A stretch of 6,071 nucleotides of DNA from positions 1-6,071 of the forward strand of contig CAJJLI010000153.1 of the NCBI GenBank assembly GCA_905192625.1, written 5' to 3'. Under the pieces are notes generated by a model, which saw nothing but the letters and a program-made list of their open reading frames with translations, had not been told where the DNA came from and did no database searches. Positions 5,308 through 6,071 of the stretch are shown here, one piece after another. Origin of the DNA: an uncultured Clostridium sp. (GTDB lineage Bacteria > Bacillota > Clostridia > Lachnospirales > Lachnospiraceae). Within the stretch, counting starts at the first letter, position 1, and the number at the start of each line of letters is the position of its first letter. A program made the translations under genes and the position numbers.

Positions 5308-5329
5308 GAAATTAGGAGGTGACTAAAAA

Positions 5330-5671
5330 TTGGATTTGAATGAATTATTATCAATTTTTGACACGGAATTAAAAAGAGGAACATTGACTTTGGTAATCAT
5401 GAGTCAATTGCAAACACCACAATATGGATATTCACTAATACAGAATCTAACAGATCTAAATATAGAAGTGGAAGCAGGAACATTATATCCAATGCTTCGA
5501 CGATTAGAAAAGCAAGGAGTACTAAAGAGTGATTGGGATACCAATGAAAGTAGACCAAGGAAATATTATCAATTAAGCGATTTGGGAATAAAGTTATTTT
5601 TCATATTAAAAGAGAATTGGAAAAATCTTTCGAAGCAAATGAATCATATCTTGTGGGAGGAAAATGTATGA
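5330..5671 (+). CDS. PadR family transcriptional regulator
   Basis: This is a 113-residue winged-helix protein of the small PadR class. Seen: a KRGTLTLVIMSQL helix (15-27), QYGYSLIQNL (31-40), the family hallmark GTLYPMLRRLEKQG (50-63, recognition helix and start of the wing), the wing segment SRPRKYYQLSDLG (74-86), and a C-terminal helix for dimerisation. Start: TTG 5330 is supported by AGGAGGTGA (5314-5322) about 7-8 nt upstream. The nearby ATG 5340 and GTG 5319 are out of frame. Its stop overlaps the next gene's ATG by 4 bp. Known: such PadR proteins repress their own operon and an adjacent membrane protein or transporter. The ligand is not predictable from sequence. The palindrome at 5288-5300 is the likely binding site. 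Confidence 0.93.
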   Translation: MDLNELLSIFDTELKRGTLTLVIMSQLQTPQYGYSLIQNLTDLNIEVEAGTLYPMLRRLEKQGVLKSDWDTNESRPRKYYQLSDLGIKLFFILKENWKNLSKQMNHILWEENV

Positions 5672-6039
5672 AATTAATCGATCAATATATTTATACTGCA
5701 ACAAAACATTTAAGTGATAAAGAAAAGTTAGATATCGAGGTTGCTATTAGAGAAACAATTGAAGATATGTTGCCAGATGATTTTACGGATGATGATGTGC
5801 GCAATGTGTTATATGAATTGGGGAATCCAACTTTGTTAGTACAAAAATATCAGGAAAAACCAAAGTATTTGGTAGGTCCATTACTTTATGCTAATTATAT
5901 ATACACATTAAAGCTTGTTCTATTGATTATTCTATGCGTAGCGCCAGTCATAGCATTTGTGACTGTAGTTACGGAAAATAATCATGTAGGTTACGTAGAT
6001 ACTATTATAAAAAGTATCACTCGACGCGCGCGCCAATGA
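5668..6039 (+). CDS. HAAS-domain (DUF1700-type) membrane protein, 3' end lost at junction
   Basis: Start: ATG 5668 overlaps the PadR stop (ATGA) and has GGGAGG 7 nt upstream. An in-frame ATG 51 bp earlier would lie deep inside padR and has no such site. Seen: an N-terminal helical HAAS-like domain (about 1-65) with LIDQYIYTATKHLSDKEKL, an ETIEDML helix, a DDVRNVLYELGNPTLLVQKY segment, then KPKYLVGPLLYANYIYTLK and a membrane segment (about 80-101). Known: HAAS domains sit at the front of integral membrane proteins encoded beside PadR regulators, and function as signalling or permease-prefix domains. Family members usually have more membrane helices, so this copy is truncated. Only codons up to about position 6018 look native (about 117 residues). 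The last few residues, TRRARQ, are read from G+C-rich sequence of different origin, and the TGA at 6037-6039 is probably an artefact. Confidence 0.82.
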   Translation: MKLIDQYIYTATKHLSDKEKLDIEVAIRETIEDMLPDDFTDDDVRNVLYELGNPTLLVQKYQEKPKYLVGPLLYANYIYTLKLVLLIILCVAPVIAFVTVVTENNHVGYVDTIIKSITRRARQ

Positions 6040-6071
6040 AATCGCGGAAGCCAACGCCATCGACATGCAGA
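6020..6071 (+). other. G+C-rich foreign tail, possible proA fragment
   Basis: From about 6021 to the end, 31 of 51 bases are G or C (about 61%), against 4 of 20 in 6001-6020 and similarly AT-rich sequence before that. A frame starting at 6020 is open to the end and reads LDARANEIAEANAIDMQ with G/C-ending codons, as expected of a real gene from a G+C-rich genome. The A-x-E-I-x-x-A-N-A-x-D-M pattern resembles the N-terminal region of glutamate-5-semialdehyde dehydrogenase (ProA). With 17 residues this is only a suggestion. It looks like a chimeric join rather than a natural gene end. Confidence 0.45.

Noticed and set aside
5617..5667. Upstream in-frame ATG as the start of the HAAS gene
   Set aside because: It lies within the padR coding region without a ribosome binding site. 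ATG 5668 has GGGAGG and the ATGA overlap, and matches the family's N-terminus.

Overview
The window is AT-rich chromosomal DNA from a low-G+C Gram-positive anaerobe, most likely a Lachnospiraceae-type clostridium. The evidence is a DHHW protein with an SGNH hydrolase and a DUF4358 lipoprotein, an EFR1-type flavodoxin/ferredoxin, a PadR–HAAS pair, strong AGGAGG ribosome binding sites, TTGACA/TATAAT promoters and clostridial-type Rex boxes. The last ~50 bases do not fit: they jump to about 61% G+C and look like a piece of another gene from another genome.

Layout. (1) Positions 1-2804, + strand: the tail of an upstream gene, then three closely packed cell-envelope genes: a DHHW-family membrane-anchored acyltransferase-like protein, a membrane-anchored SGNH/GDSL hydrolase on a Thr-Pro-Glu repeat stalk, and a DUF4358 lipoprotein that overlaps it by 4 bp. 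Together they look like the extracytoplasmic half of a surface-polymer O-acylation (probably O-acetylation) system; the expected MBOAT partner would lie upstream. (2) 2855-2895: a strong hairpin between convergent genes that can serve as terminator for both. (3) 2933-3721, - strand: an EFR1-family protein (flavodoxin fold plus two [4Fe-4S] clusters). (4) 3722-3995: a 274-bp divergent regulatory region with a promoter for each gene. The promoter of the rightward gene is bracketed by two near-consensus Rex boxes and also carries a separate 8-13-8 inverted repeat. A 20-codon leader ORF overlaps the downstream start codon. (5) 3996-4745, + strand: a FabG-like short-chain dehydrogenase/reductase, followed by a tetranucleotide-repeat tail and a rho-independent terminator. 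(6) 4914-5277: no gene; a purine-rich degenerate minisatellite built on AGACAAAG-type units. (7) 5330 to about 6018, + strand: a PadR regulator, with a perfect palindrome inside its promoter spacer, translationally coupled to a HAAS-domain membrane protein. The latter is cut off where the G+C-rich tail begins.

How the parts fit. The first operon probably modifies an exported polysaccharide or wall polymer. The central divergent pair are both redox proteins, and Rex control would tie at least the reductase to the NADH/NAD+ state. The PadR–HAAS pair looks like a self-regulated membrane-sensing module. The strongest new observation is the dual Rex-box architecture at 3845-3918; the strongest data-quality flag is the junction near 6020.
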